From: Chloroflexota bacterium
GTDB lineage: Bacteria; Chloroflexota; UBA6077; JACCZL01
NCBI GenBank assembly: GCA_020850535.1
Contig: JADZEM010000174.1
Location: 18,152 to 82,151 of the forward strand
Length of the DNA: 64,000 nt
Direction of reading: 5' to 3'
The notes under the pieces are model-generated. The model ran no database searches, was not told the origin of the DNA, and worked only from the letters and a program-made list of their open reading frames with translations. Shown here in pieces: positions 34,816 to 43,538 of the stretch (position 1 is its first letter; each line of letters begins with the position of its first letter). The position numbers and the translations under genes are program-made.

Positions 34816-35145
34816 TCGATGATCTGTGTACCTGATGAACGACCGGTCGAGTTTTCGATGATCTGGGCGATGACTCGGGGCCAGCCTTGCCCTCTGGGAC
34901 TTCGGTCGACGGCTCTGCTCTACATGCGGGGCGGCGCTCACTGGCCTGCCCGTGGGTGGCCGCTTCTTCCTACTCGCCCGGGGCGCTGGCGAACTGCTCA
35001 GTCAACTTGCAGCACCCCCAACTCGAGGTAGCGGGCCTGGGACCGTCTTCGCTCTGCCATCTTCCCGCGCTCCGATGTGTCTCGTGTCGTGCCAGGCGCC
35101 CTGTCTGTGGTGTCTCGCCACTGGCTTCCTGGTGACTCAAGAATA

Positions 35146-35200
35146 CCGCCCCCCTGGCGCGCCACGCAGGGGACGGCTGTACCGACTTCCAGGGGGGCGG
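35146..35200. repeat. Inverted repeat, 12-bp arms
   Basis: CCGCCCCCCTGG (35146-35157) and CCAGGGGGGCGG (35189-35200) are perfect complements 31 bases apart, upstream of the small membrane-protein frame. Confidence 0.65.
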
Positions 35201-35317
35201 ATGTCCCGATCGGCGCCGACGTTGGAACATCGGACAGTCTCTGGCAGTTCTGGCCGAGGTTCTGGCAGCCGCGCAGGCGCATCGTGCAGGTGAGAAACCG
35301 CGCAAGGATGACAGGCC

Positions 35318-35687
35318 ATGCGCTGCCCAACCTGCAACGCCAGCTTTCACGAGGGGACGGCCGAGCTGCTCGGCCTCTCGCTGATCCAGTCCTTGGGGCT
35401 GATGGGCGACGGGCTGGACTGGACCGTCTACGCCACCTTCCTGCTGGTCGAGAGCGTCGGCCTGCTGGCGCTCGGGGCGGCGCTGCGCTGGCGCAACACG
35501 TTCCTGGCCGGCGCACTGGCCTTTGCGGGCGCTGAACGCGTGGTACCTCGTGGCGCTGATCGGGCTGACGCTGATCGGTCGGGGACTGAAGTCCCCGCCT
35601 ACAGTCGTTCAGTCGCTGCGCGACGGACGCCGGGCACGGCAGGCACTGGTGCGACTGGAGCGTCGCGCAGCGACTGCAGGATCGTAG
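35318..35687 (+). pseudogene. Small membrane protein, frameshifted and merging into a repeat
   Basis: The ATG at 35318 (AAGGA upstream) opens MRCPTCNASFHEG, a CPxC-type start, then two hydrophobic stretches. At about 35526-35529 one extra G breaks the frame; the shifted frame continues plausibly as ALNAWYLVALIGLTLIG, a third hydrophobic stretch. The last ~35 codons of the shifted frame coincide with the left arm of a palindromic repeat (35578-35711), so the native C-terminus has probably been overwritten. I do not recognise the family. Confidence 0.45.
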
Positions 35688-35711
35688 GCGGGGCTTTCAA
35701 GCCCCGACGCG
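35578..35711. repeat. Palindromic repeat R4 (GTCGGGGACT...CCGAC)
   Basis: The left arm GTCGGGGACTGAAGTCCCCG followed by CCTACAGTCG faces GTCGCGCAGCGACTG, GTAGGCGGGGCTTTCAAGCC and CCGAC on the right. It is an imperfect hairpin of about 130 bases with nested small stems. Confidence 0.65.
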
Positions 35712-35846
35712 GGGGCACGACGCGCTCGACATGCAATCGCCCTGCCCCGCTCACCTCTTCCTGTACGCGGGAGCGGGGGAGTCCGCATTGCTGTTCGCAT
35801 GAGTGACAGCATCGTCATTGATTCAAAGAGATGCAACTCATAAGTG

Positions 35847-35871
35847 TCATCCTGCACTGCGCTCAGGATGA
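35847..35871. repeat. Short palindrome TCATCCTG/CAGGATGA
   Basis: An 8-bp stem with a 9-base loop resembling the end of the R1 family (GTCATCC...). It lies 71 bases past the stop of the leftward SDR. Confidence 0.45.
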
Positions 35872-35941
35872 TGTAACCATGCCGTGCGCTCACTGACGCG
35901 TACCCTGATGCGGGGGCCGGGACGCGGCTACCGGGACGCGG

Positions 35942-36682
35942 CTACGCCATGAACAGGCCGCCGTTTACGTCCAGCGACGCGCCCGTTACGTAGCTGGCGG
36001 CGTCTGAGGCCAGGAAGAGGATCGCCTGGGCGATCTCCTCGGGCTGGGCGGCGCGCCCGAGCGGCACGGCGCTGACGGTGCGATCCATCAGCTCGGCTGA
36101 GTAGTTGTCCGTCGCCAGCGGCGTCAGCACGACGCCGGGGTTGACCGCCGTGACGCGGATGCCGCGCGGCGCAAGCTCCTTGGCGAGATGCCGCGTCAGG
36201 CCGAGCAGCCCGGCCTTGGAGGCCGAGTAGGCGCAGGCCATCGACGGGCTGGACGAGCGGCCGGCCAGCGAGGCGACGTTGACGATGCAGCCGCCGGTGG
36301 CGAGCTTCGGGGCGGCGGCCCGGGCGCAGATGAACGCGCCTTTCAGGTTGATGTCGATGATCCAGTCCCACAGCTCGTCCGAGACATCGGCGAGCGGGGC
36401 CGGCTTCCCGACCCCGGCGTTGTTGACCAGGATGTCCAGGCGGCCGAACCGCTCCAGGGCCGTCGTGACGGCTGCCTCGGCGTCGGCGGGGCTGGTCACG
36501 TCGAGCTTGACGCCGACGATGCTGCCAGGGGCCGCGTCGATGGTGGTGAGGGTCTCGTCCAGGCTGGCAACGTCGCCGAGGACGAGTTTCGTGCCGGCGG
36601 CGGCCAGTGCGCGGGCGGTCGCCAGCCCGATGCCGCCGCGCGCGCCGGTGACCAGGGCAACCTTGCCGTCGAGTGCTCCCAT
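35942..36682 (-). CDS. Short-chain dehydrogenase/reductase (FabG-like)
   Basis: A 246-residue classical SDR. TGARGGIG at 12-19 binds NAD(P), NNAG is present, the catalytic Ser lies in NVASLAG and YSASK carries Tyr/Lys. The C-terminus ends DVNGGLFMA. It could be a 3-oxoacyl-ACP reductase-like or sugar/alcohol dehydrogenase; without a fatty-acid context the latter is as likely. It follows the LOG-family gene by 46 bases on the same strand. Confidence 0.92.
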   Translation of the reverse strand: MGALDGKVALVTGARGGIGLATARALAAAGTKLVLGDVASLDETLTTIDAAPGSIVGVKLDVTSPADAEAAVTTALERFGRLDILVNNAGVGKPAPLADVSDELWDWIIDINLKGAFICARAAAPKLATGGCIVNVASLAGRSSSPSMACAYSASKAGLLGLTRHLAKELAPRGIRVTAVNPGVVLTPLATDNYSAELMDRTVSAVPLGRAAQPEEIAQAILFLASDAASYVTGASLDVNGGLFMA

Positions 36683-36728
36683 AGCAGCTCCAAGAGTTGT
36701 CAGGGTTTGGGTATCCCGACGAATTCGA

Positions 36729-37328
36729 TCAGGTCTCCTCGGGCTTGAGCCACTTCCAGATCGGCGGGGGCGGCTCGTAGACGGCCAGCCGGTCGATCAT
36801 CGCGGCGGGGTCCGAGTCCTCGAGGATCAGGGCGCGGTGCGGCTCGGGGATGAAGCCCTCGCTGACGGCATGGTCTACCAGCGCCAGCAGGCCGTCGTAG
36901 AAGCCGCCGACGTTGAGGATGCCGAACGCCTTGTTGTGGATGCCAAGCTGCGACCACGTCAGCGTCTCGAACAACTCCTCGAAGGTGCCGAAGCCGCCCG
37001 GCAGCGCGATCACGGCGTCTGACAGCTCGGCCATCAAGGCCTTGCGCTCGTGCATGGTGGCGACGACACGCAGCTCGGTCAGGTGGTCGTGGGCGACCTC
37101 TGGGCGAACCAGCGCCTGCGGGATCACGCCGATCACTTCGCCGCCGCCCCTGAGGGTGGCGTCCGCGACCGCACCCATCACCCCGACGCTCGCGCCGCCG
37201 TAGACCAGGCCGATGCGGCGCTCGGCCAGCAGGCTGCCAAGCTGCCGCGCCAGGGCGAGATACTCTGGCCGGACGCCCGGCCGCGAGCCACAGAACACAC
37301 AAATCCGACGAAGACCCGCTTGCGGCAT
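36729..37328 (-). CDS. LOG-family (TIGR00730) nucleotide phosphoribohydrolase
   Basis: A 199-residue protein of the LONELY GUY/lysine-decarboxylase-like family. CVFCGS at the N-terminus, VYGGASVGVMG, and the catalytic PGGFGTFEELFE all match. Family members cleave cytokinin riboside 5'-monophosphates or nucleotide monophosphates into base plus ribose-5-phosphate; they are not lysine decarboxylases despite old annotations. ATG 37328 follows AGAGGT. It forms an apparent two-gene unit with the SDR downstream. Confidence 0.92.
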   Translation of the reverse strand: MPQAGLRRICVFCGSRPGVRPEYLALARQLGSLLAERRIGLVYGGASVGVMGAVADATLRGGGEVIGVIPQALVRPEVAHDHLTELRVVATMHERKALMAELSDAVIALPGGFGTFEELFETLTWSQLGIHNKAFGILNVGGFYDGLLALVDHAVSEGFIPEPHRALILEDSDPAAMIDRLAVYEPPPPIWKWLKPEET

Positions 37329-37400
37329 CTGACCTCTTTCGCACTGGCAGTCGCGGGTCACGCCGCGCACGGAGCCCCCACGGCTCGTGCCATTGATGAT

Positions 37401-37469
37401 GGCACAGGCGAGGTGACAGGGGCGAGGGGACAGGGGCGAGGTGACAGGTGATAGGGGACAGGGCGTATA
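37401..37469. repeat. Short tandem repeat GGCGAGGTGACAGG
   Basis: Four to five degenerate copies of a 10-14 base unit (GGCGAGGTGACAG, GGCGAGGGGACAG) lie between the LOG-family gene and the divergent tRNA-binding gene. Confidence 0.7.
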
Positions 37470-37552
37470 CCATTCACCCACGAGATCGGCTTCTGGACCG
37501 CAACGCATTCGTCCTGCTGACCGATCCCCCAGACCCCGCAAGGAGACTGCCC

Positions 37553-38020
37553 ATGAGTGAGCAGACAAGCACCCGGCGGCCCGCGGCGTCGTCCGACGCG
37601 TCGTCCGCCGACGTTGTGCCGGCGGCCGAGTCGGCGGCGGCGACGCCCGCCCCGGCCGCTCCAGCGCCAGCCGTATCGGCGGACGACGGCATCGTCACCA
37701 TCGACGACTTCGCGAAGCTCGATCTGCGGGTGGCGCTTGTCACGGCCGTCGAGCGCGTGCCGAAGACCGAGAAGCTCCTGAAGCTGAGCCTCGATCTCGG
37801 CTTCGAGCAGCGGACCATCGTCTCGGGCATCGCGCAGTTCTACGAGCCGGAGCAGCTTGTCGGGCGTCGCATCGTCATCATCGCCAACCTCAAGCCGGCC
37901 AAGATCCGGGGGGTCGAGTCGCGGGGGATGCTGCTGGCGGCCGGTGGGCGGGGCGAGGGCGAGCAACTGGGGCTTATCACGCTCGACAAGGAGATTCCGG
38001 CGGGCACGCGGGTCTCGTAG
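37553..38020 (+). CDS. Free-standing tRNA-binding domain protein (MetRS C-terminal/CsaA-like)
   Basis: A 155-residue protein. Residues ~1-45 are an Ala/Pro/Ser-rich disordered leader. Residues ~46-155 are an OB-fold tRNA-binding domain: DFAKLDLRVALV, ERVPKTEKLLKLSLDLG and ANLKPAKIRGVESRGM are its hallmarks, as in the C-terminal dimerisation domain of MetG. No synthetase catalytic domain is attached. It may act in trans with methionyl-tRNA synthetase, or be a CsaA-like chaperone. AAGGAG precedes ATG 37553. Confidence 0.88.
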   Translation: MSEQTSTRRPAASSDASSADVVPAAESAAATPAPAAPAPAVSADDGIVTIDDFAKLDLRVALVTAVERVPKTEKLLKLSLDLGFEQRTIVSGIAQFYEPEQLVGRRIVIIANLKPAKIRGVESRGMLLAAGGRGEGEQLGLITLDKEIPAGTRVS

Positions 38021-38094
38021 CCCGCTGTCCGATGGCGCAGCCGTAGCGCGGGGGCTTGTCCCCCCGCCCGAGGCCAGGGCGGCGCGCACACTTC

Positions 38095-38250
38095 GTCATC
38101 CCGACCGCGGCGAGGAACGAGCGGAGTGGAGAGGGATCTTCTTCGCATAGCCACGAAGGGGAAGATCCCTCGGCTCCACTCGCAAGCTCGTTCCGCTCGG
38201 GATGACGGAGAAGGTGCGCGGCCATGCTCGTTCCGCTCGGGATGACGGGG
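38095..38250. repeat. Dispersed palindromic repeat R1
   Basis: GTCATCCCGACCGCGGCGAG opens the left arm; the right arm ends CTCGTTCCGCTCGGGATGAC twice (near 38206 and 38246). GGGATCTTCTTCGC and GGGGAAGATCCC are the inner arms. The 573-base gap 38021-38593 holds this, degraded copies to about 38370, and the promoter at 38483. Confidence 0.75.
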
Positions 38251-38482
38251 TGGAAAGTCGCAGCGCCTGCCCTGAACTTGCCAAACCGACTTGTATCGCT
38301 GGGGATGGCGGGCGGGTTCGCAGCGCCTGCCTTGAGCCGGCGACTGGGTCGCTTCGCTCGCGGTGATTGGTGGTACCGGCGGTTTTGTCGTCGTTGAGGA
38401 CGGCCGTTGGCCCGGCTGCATCCGATTTCGCCGCCCGCGCGTATCCACCGGTACGTGCGGGCGGCGTCGCGTTTACTCGCCT

Positions 38483-38511
38483 TTGACAGGGCGTGCGGGC
38501 ATCGCTAGCAT
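38483..38511 (+). promoter_or_regulatory. Sigma-70-type promoter of the first peptide-binding protein
   Basis: TTGACA (38483-38488), a 17-base spacer and TAGCAT (38506-38511), about 80 bases before the GTG start at 38594. A consensus -35 with optimal spacing gives good support. Confidence 0.7.
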
Positions 38512-38593
38512 GGGGCGTGCTGGGACGCACTGGGAGACTTTGTAGGGAGCACACGTCGGGGATACATCGGCCGGATCGCCCTGGAGGTGAAGC

Positions 38594-40279
38594 GTGGTTC
38601 GCGTTCGTCGTCTACTGTACGCGCCGCTCTTGTTGCTGGTGATCTTGTGCGTCGCCTGTCAAGGCGCCGCCGCGCCACCGGCGAAGCCGGCCGAATCGAA
38701 GCCGGCCGAGAGCAAGCCCGCTGCCACCACGGCCCCGGCCGCCCCCGCTGCTCAGGGGGCGGCCACCGCCAAGCCGGCCGAGGCTGCGAAACCCGCCGAA
38801 GCTGCCAAGCCGGCCGCCGCTGCGAAGCCGACCACTGGTGGCCAACTGAAGGTCGGTATCAACGCCGATCTGACCACGATGGACCCGCACGTCTCGTCGG
38901 CGGCCGTCGACCGCCAGATCTACCAGAGCATTTTCGACTCGCTGGTGCGGCTGGACAAGGATCTGAGCATCAAGCCAGGGCTTGCCGAGTCCTGGGAGCA
39001 GCCAGATCCGAAAACGCTGGTCTTCAAGCTGCGCTCGGGCGTGAAGTACCACGATGGCGAGCCGTTCAACGCCGCCTCGGTGAAGGCGAACATCGAGCGC
39101 GCGCAGACGCACCCGAAGTCGCAGCGCAAGAGCGAGCTTGCAGACGTGGCCTCGGTGGAGGTCGTCAACGACACGACCGTCAAGTTCACCCTCAAGAACC
39201 CGTCCTCGCCGCTGCTCAGCCTGCTGACGGACCGGGCCGGCATGATGGTCTCGATCAAGGCTGCCGAGGCGGCCGGCGACGACTTCGCGCGGAAGCCGGT
39301 CGGCACGGGGCCGTTCTCGTTCGTCGAGTGGGTCAAGGATGACCGGCTGGTCGTCAAGAAGAACCCTGACTACTGGCAGAAGGACGAGGCCGGCGTGCAA
39401 CTGCCGTACCTGGATGGGATCACCTACAAGCCGATCCCGGACGGCACGCAGCGCCTCAACGCGCTCAAGACCAGCACGGTGGACATCATCGACGTGCCGG
39501 CCTCGAAGGATATGCCGATCCTCAAGAGCGGCCAGGATCTGGCCTACTCCGAGATCCCCGGGCTGGCGTTCCGCTACATCCAGATCAATGTCAAGCGGAC
39601 GCCGCTCGACAAGAAGGAGATCCGCCAGGCCATCGCCTGGGCCATCGACCGCGAGGCGATCAACAAGGCGGTTTTCTTCGGGGTGGGGACGCCCGCCTAC
39701 CAGGCGATCCCGCCGCTGAGCTTCGCCTTCGACAAGGATTTCAAGGCCAACTCGCCGCGCGACGTGGCGAAGGCGAAGTCGCTGGTACAGGCCTCGGGCG
39801 TCGCCAACCCGACCTTCACGATGCTGGTCACCAACACCCCGGAGGACAAGCAGATCGCCGAGGTGTACAAGGAGCAGCTCTCCGAAGTCGGCATCACGAT
39901 GAACATCGAGCTGCTGGAGTTCGCGACGCTGCTGGACCGCAGCCTGAAGGAGGAGTTCGACGCGATCTCCCTCCAGTGGAGCGGCCGGCCCGATCCTGAC
40001 GGCAACGTCTTCCTCTACTTCCACACCAAGGGCAGCGGCAATCGCAGCCAGTACTCGAACCCCGAGGTTGACAAGCTGCTGGAGCAGACGCGCGTCACCT
40101 CGGACAACGCCGAGCGCAAGAAGCTGTACGCCGACGTCAACAAGATCGTCACCGACGACTCGCCGATGGTCTTCATCCAGCACCGCCCGGAAGTGAAGGT
40201 GATGTCCAAGAAGATCCAGGGGTTCACCCACGTTCCGGACGGGATGATGCGGTTCGCGGCGGTGTCGCTGACGCCGTAG
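38594..40279 (+). CDS. ABC transporter substrate-binding lipoprotein, family 5 (peptide/opine/nickel type)
   Basis: A 561-residue extracellular binding protein anchored by a lipid on Cys22 (LCVAC). Residues ~24-78 are a tether rich in AKPAE repeats. The mature domain from about 84 follows the SBP_bac_5 pattern: TTMDPHVSS, SWEQPDPKTLVFKLRSGVKYHDGEPF, GTGPFSFVEW and RQAIAWAIDREAIN. The GTG at 38594 follows GGAGGT. It is a paralogue of the next gene along its full length, and both feed the permease pair downstream. The ligand is unknown. Confidence 0.93.
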   Translation: MVRVRRLLYAPLLLLVILCVACQGAAAPPAKPAESKPAESKPAATTAPAAPAAQGAATAKPAEAAKPAEAAKPAAAAKPTTGGQLKVGINADLTTMDPHVSSAAVDRQIYQSIFDSLVRLDKDLSIKPGLAESWEQPDPKTLVFKLRSGVKYHDGEPFNAASVKANIERAQTHPKSQRKSELADVASVEVVNDTTVKFTLKNPSSPLLSLLTDRAGMMVSIKAAEAAGDDFARKPVGTGPFSFVEWVKDDRLVVKKNPDYWQKDEAGVQLPYLDGITYKPIPDGTQRLNALKTSTVDIIDVPASKDMPILKSGQDLAYSEIPGLAFRYIQINVKRTPLDKKEIRQAIAWAIDREAINKAVFFGVGTPAYQAIPPLSFAFDKDFKANSPRDVAKAKSLVQASGVANPTFTMLVTNTPEDKQIAEVYKEQLSEVGITMNIELLEFATLLDRSLKEEFDAISLQWSGRPDPDGNVFLYFHTKGSGNRSQYSNPEVDKLLEQTRVTSDNAERKKLYADVNKIVTDDSPMVFIQHRPEVKVMSKKIQGFTHVPDGMMRFAAVSLTP

Positions 40280-40286
40280 GAGCGAG

Positions 40287-40591
40287 TTGTCAGTCCTCAG
40301 CAGAAGCTGGTTCTCGACCATGCTGGACATGATGGGTACACAGCAACCTTGTTATCCCGACTGCGGCGAGGAACGAGCACACCCCTCCGTCACCCGACCG
40401 CGGCGAGGAACGAGCGGAGTGGAGAGGGATCTACCTCGTTGTGGCTATGTGAGGAAGATCCCTCGACTGCGCTCCGGATGCTTGCCCTGAGCTTGCCGAA
40501 TGGGTCGCTTCGCTCGGGATGACGGGGGAGGCGTCGAGTGACCCGACCCGGTCGTTCACGACTGACAGGACACGCGCTGAGGACTGACGAC
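40287..40591. repeat. Composite element: R1 repeat nested inside a 15-bp inverted repeat
   Basis: Outer arms GTTGTCAGTCCTCAG (about 40287-40301) and CTGAGGACTGACGAC (40577-40591) are near-perfect complements. Inside lies an R1 copy (40351-40524). The outer arms resemble the GTCAGTCATCAG arms at 42397-42517. The element fills the 404-base gap between the two binding-protein genes up to the next promoter. Confidence 0.65.
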
Positions 40592-40595
40592 TTCT

Positions 40596-40624
40596 TTGAC
40601 AGTATCCCTGTGCGCCGCTACTAT
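40596..40624 (+). promoter_or_regulatory. Sigma-70-type promoter of the second peptide-binding protein
   Basis: TTGACA (40596-40601), 17 bases, TACTAT (40619-40624), 60 bases before GTG 40684. It is built like the promoter at 38483-38511, including CTTTGACA. Confidence 0.7.
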
Positions 40625-40683
40625 GGCGGTTACTGGGAGCGCACAGACGGGGATACGTTCAGCTCGGCGGAGGGTTGTTCGCC

Positions 40684-42393
40684 GTGGGTCGTATTCAACG
40701 TGCCTTGCTTGCGCCGTTCCTCCTGCTGGTGGTGCTGACACTCGCGTGTCAGTCTGCGAGCGCGCCGGCCCCGAAGCCGGCCGAGACCAGGCCTGCTGAA
40801 TCGAAGCCAGCAGCCGCGGCGCCGGCCGCCACCACTGCGCCGGCCCCGGCCAAGCCGGCTGAAGCTGCTAAGCCGGCCGAAGCTGCCAAACCGGCCGAGG
40901 CCGCGAAACCGTCGGCTGCCGCACCGGCCGCCGCTGGGAAGCCGCAGCCGGGCGGCGTCATGCGCGTGGCGCTCTCCGGCGAGATCACCACGCTGGACCC
41001 TCACCTCTCGACCTCGTCGCAGGACCGCCAGATCTACCAGAGCGTCTTCGACTCGCTGGTGCGGCTGGACAAGGATCTGAACATCGTGCCGGGGCTGGCG
41101 AAGTCCTGGGAGCAGCCAGATCCGAAGACCATCGTGTTCAAGCTGCAGTCCGGCGTGAAGTACCACGACGGTGAGCCGTTCAACGCGGCCTCGGTCAAGG
41201 CGAACGTCGACCGGATGAAGACGCATCCGAAGTCCCTGCGGAAGGGCGAGCTTGACGACGTCACCGCCGTGGACGTGGTGGATGATCTGACCGTCAAGTT
41301 CACCCTCAAAGCGCCCTCGGCTCCGCTGCTCAGCCTGCTGACCGACCGGGCCGGCATGATGGTCTCGACCAAGGCTGCCGAGGCCGCCGGCGACGACTTC
41401 GCGCGGAAGCCGGTCGGCGCCGGCCCCTTCACGTTCGTGGAGTGGGTCAAGGACGACCACATGACGCTTCGCAAGTGGGCGCAGCACTGGGAGAAGGACG
41501 CGGACGGCGTTCAGCTGCCGTACCTGGACGAGGTCATCTACAAGCCGATCCCGGACGGCAACCAGCGGCTGGTCGCCGTCAAGACGGGGACGGTGGACAT
41601 GATCGATCTGCCGCCCTCGAAGGACATGCCGGCCCTGAAGCGGGGCACGGAGGTCCGCTACTCCGAGGTGCCGGGGCTGGCGTACCGCTACATCCAGATC
41701 AACGTGAAGAAGGCGCCGCTCGACAACAAGGCGTTCCGCCAGGCGATGGCCTGGAGCATCGACCGCGAGGGCATCAACAAGGCGATCTTCTTCGACGTCG
41801 GGCAGGTCGGCTACCAGGCGATCCCGCCGTCGAGCTTCGCGTTCGACCCGGACTTCAAGCCGTACTCGCCGCGCGACCTGACGAAGGCGAAGGCGAAACT
41901 GGCCGAGTCCGGCGTGGCCGATCCGACCTTCACGGCCATCGTGCCGAACACGCCAGACGACAAGCAACTGGCCGAGGTGTTCAAGGAGCAGTTGGCCGAG
42001 GCTGGCATCACCATGAACATCGAGCTGCTGGAGGCGACGGTCCTGGGCGACCGCGCCCTGAAGCGCGAGTACCAGGCGGTCATCAACGGCTGGAGCGGCC
42101 GGCCAGACCCTGACGGCAACGTTTTCAACTTCTTCCACAGCAAGGGCGCGCAGAACCGCAGCGACTACGTGAACGCCGAAGTGGACAAGCTGTTGGAGGC
42201 GGCGCGCAACACCTACGACAACGGCGAGCGGAAGAAGCTGTACGGCCAGGCGAACGTGCTGATCCTGGACGATTCGCCGGTGATCTTCAGCCAGCACCGG
42301 CCCGAGGTCAAGGTGCTGACGAACAAGGTGCAGGGGTTCAGCCACGTCCCTGATGGGATGATCCGTCTGTGGTCGGTCTGGCTCCAGAAATAG
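40684..42393 (+). CDS. ABC transporter substrate-binding lipoprotein, family 5 (paralogue)
   Basis: A 569-residue paralogue of the protein at 38594-40279. Lipobox LTLAC (Cys22), then an AKPAEAAKPAE tether to about residue 85, then the same fold markers: TTLDPHLSTS, SWEQPDPKTIVFKLQSGVKYHDGEPF and RQAMAWSIDREGIN. I use GTG 40684, nine bases after GGAGGG; a TTG at 40675 is too close to that site. Two near-identical receptors with separate promoters suggest related but different ligands or conditions. Confidence 0.92.
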   Translation: MGRIQRALLAPFLLLVVLTLACQSASAPAPKPAETRPAESKPAAAAPAATTAPAPAKPAEAAKPAEAAKPAEAAKPSAAAPAAAGKPQPGGVMRVALSGEITTLDPHLSTSSQDRQIYQSVFDSLVRLDKDLNIVPGLAKSWEQPDPKTIVFKLQSGVKYHDGEPFNAASVKANVDRMKTHPKSLRKGELDDVTAVDVVDDLTVKFTLKAPSAPLLSLLTDRAGMMVSTKAAEAAGDDFARKPVGAGPFTFVEWVKDDHMTLRKWAQHWEKDADGVQLPYLDEVIYKPIPDGNQRLVAVKTGTVDMIDLPPSKDMPALKRGTEVRYSEVPGLAYRYIQINVKKAPLDNKAFRQAMAWSIDREGINKAIFFDVGQVGYQAIPPSSFAFDPDFKPYSPRDLTKAKAKLAESGVADPTFTAIVPNTPDDKQLAEVFKEQLAEAGITMNIELLEATVLGDRALKREYQAVINGWSGRPDPDGNVFNFFHSKGAQNRSDYVNAEVDKLLEAARNTYDNGERKKLYGQANVLILDDSPVIFSQHRPEVKVLTNKVQGFSHVPDGMIRLWSVWLQK

Positions 42394-42396
42394 CGG

Positions 42397-42517
42397 TCAG
42401 ATGTCAGTCATCAGCCGTCAGCGGTCGGGCGCCAACGGTTAGATGGCTGGCCCTGCGCGGTCCGACCGCATCTGACAACTGATCTCTGACCGCTGACACC
42501 TGATGACTGACTTCTGA
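42397..42517. repeat. Palindromic repeat R3 (TCAGTCATCAG arms)
   Basis: TCAGATGTCAGTCATCAGCC (from 42397) faces GGTGTCAGCGGTC-complement sequence at 42488-42517; arms of about 30 bases with a few mismatches. It lies between the second binding protein and the first permease and could attenuate permease expression. Confidence 0.7.
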
Positions 42518-42526
42518 AGGCTGCAT

Positions 42527-43471
42527 ATGACGACCTACATCCTCAAACGCATCGTGTCGATGGTGCCGGTCCTGCTGCTGGTGAGCGTCGTGATCTTCTC
42601 CCTGATCCACCTGACGCCGGGCGACCCCGTCGTGGCGATGCTCGGCGAGGAGGCGACGCCCCAGGCCCGCGACAACCTGCGCCGGCAACTGGGGTTGGAT
42701 CAGCCGTTGCCGGTGCAGTACGCCACCTGGCTGGTGAAGGTCGTCAGCGGCGACCTCGGCCGCTCGATCCGCACGAACCAGCCGGTGGCACAGGCCATCG
42801 TGGAGCGGCTGCCGGTGACGGTGCAACTGGCGGTGCTGGCCCTGATCTTCGGGCTGGTGATCGCGATCCCGGCCGGGGTGATCGCGGCCACCCGACGCGG
42901 GAGTATCGCCGACATCGGCTCGACGGTCCTGTGCCTGCTCGGCGTCTCGATGCCGAACTTCCTGCTGGCCGTCTTCCTGGTCTACGTCTTCTCGCTGACG
43001 CTGCGCTGGCTGCCGCCCATCGGCTACACCAGCCCGCTGACGGATCTCGGGGCGAACCTGAAGGGGATGATCATGCCGGCGATCACCCTCGGGGCGTTCG
43101 CGGCGGCGGCCACGGCCCGGCTGACCCGCTCGACGCTGCTGGAGGTGCTGAACCAGGACTACATCCGGACCGGCTTCGCCAAGGGCCTCACCGAGACGGC
43201 CGTCATCCGCAAACATGCCATGAAGAACGCGATGATCCCGGTCGTGACGGTGGTGGGGCTGCAACTGGGCAACCTGCTCGGCAGCGCCATCGTCACCGAG
43301 ACGATCTTCGCGCTGCCGGGCATCGGGCGGCTGGTGGTGGACAGCATCTACCAGCGCGATTTTCCGCTGGTGCAGGGGGTGGTGCTCTACCTGGCGCTGA
43401 TCTTCCTGGTGGTCAACCTGCTGGTGGACCTGATCTACGCCTATCTGGACCCACGGATTCGGTACGGATGA
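42527..43471 (+). CDS. ABC transporter permease (DppB/OppB family)
   Basis: A 314-residue inner-membrane permease with six predicted helices. The N-terminal MTTYILKRI and FSLIHLTPGDP are typical of DppB, and the EAA loop ARLTRSTLLEVLNQDYIRTG contacts the ATPase. It pairs with the DppC-like permease 67 bases downstream. ATG 42527 lies close after the R3 repeat; no strong ribosome-binding site is visible. Confidence 0.94.
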   Translation: MTTYILKRIVSMVPVLLLVSVVIFSLIHLTPGDPVVAMLGEEATPQARDNLRRQLGLDQPLPVQYATWLVKVVSGDLGRSIRTNQPVAQAIVERLPVTVQLAVLALIFGLVIAIPAGVIAATRRGSIADIGSTVLCLLGVSMPNFLLAVFLVYVFSLTLRWLPPIGYTSPLTDLGANLKGMIMPAITLGAFAAAATARLTRSTLLEVLNQDYIRTGFAKGLTETAVIRKHAMKNAMIPVVTVVGLQLGNLLGSAIVTETIFALPGIGRLVVDSIYQRDFPLVQGVVLYLALIFLVVNLLVDLIYAYLDPRIRYG

Positions 43472-43538
43472 TGGCGCACGTGGAGGGACTCGTCGCGTCT
43501 TGCGGCGGCTGGCTGCCGGCCGCCTCTGGAGGGATCTC

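Larger units (their letters stand above)
34662..35317. other. Gene-poor intergenic region, 656 bases
   Basis: No convincing gene is present. It holds a promoter-like pair at 34684-34712, a hairpin at 34788-34815, a 13-base direct repeat TTTCGATGATCTG (34814 and 34853) and a GC-rich inverted repeat at 35146-35200. The remaining open frames are short and lack family resemblance. Confidence 0.6.

Noticed and set aside
40352..40524. Insertion sequence with transposase
   Set aside because: No transposase frame or target duplication is present; the structure is a non-coding palindromic repeat.
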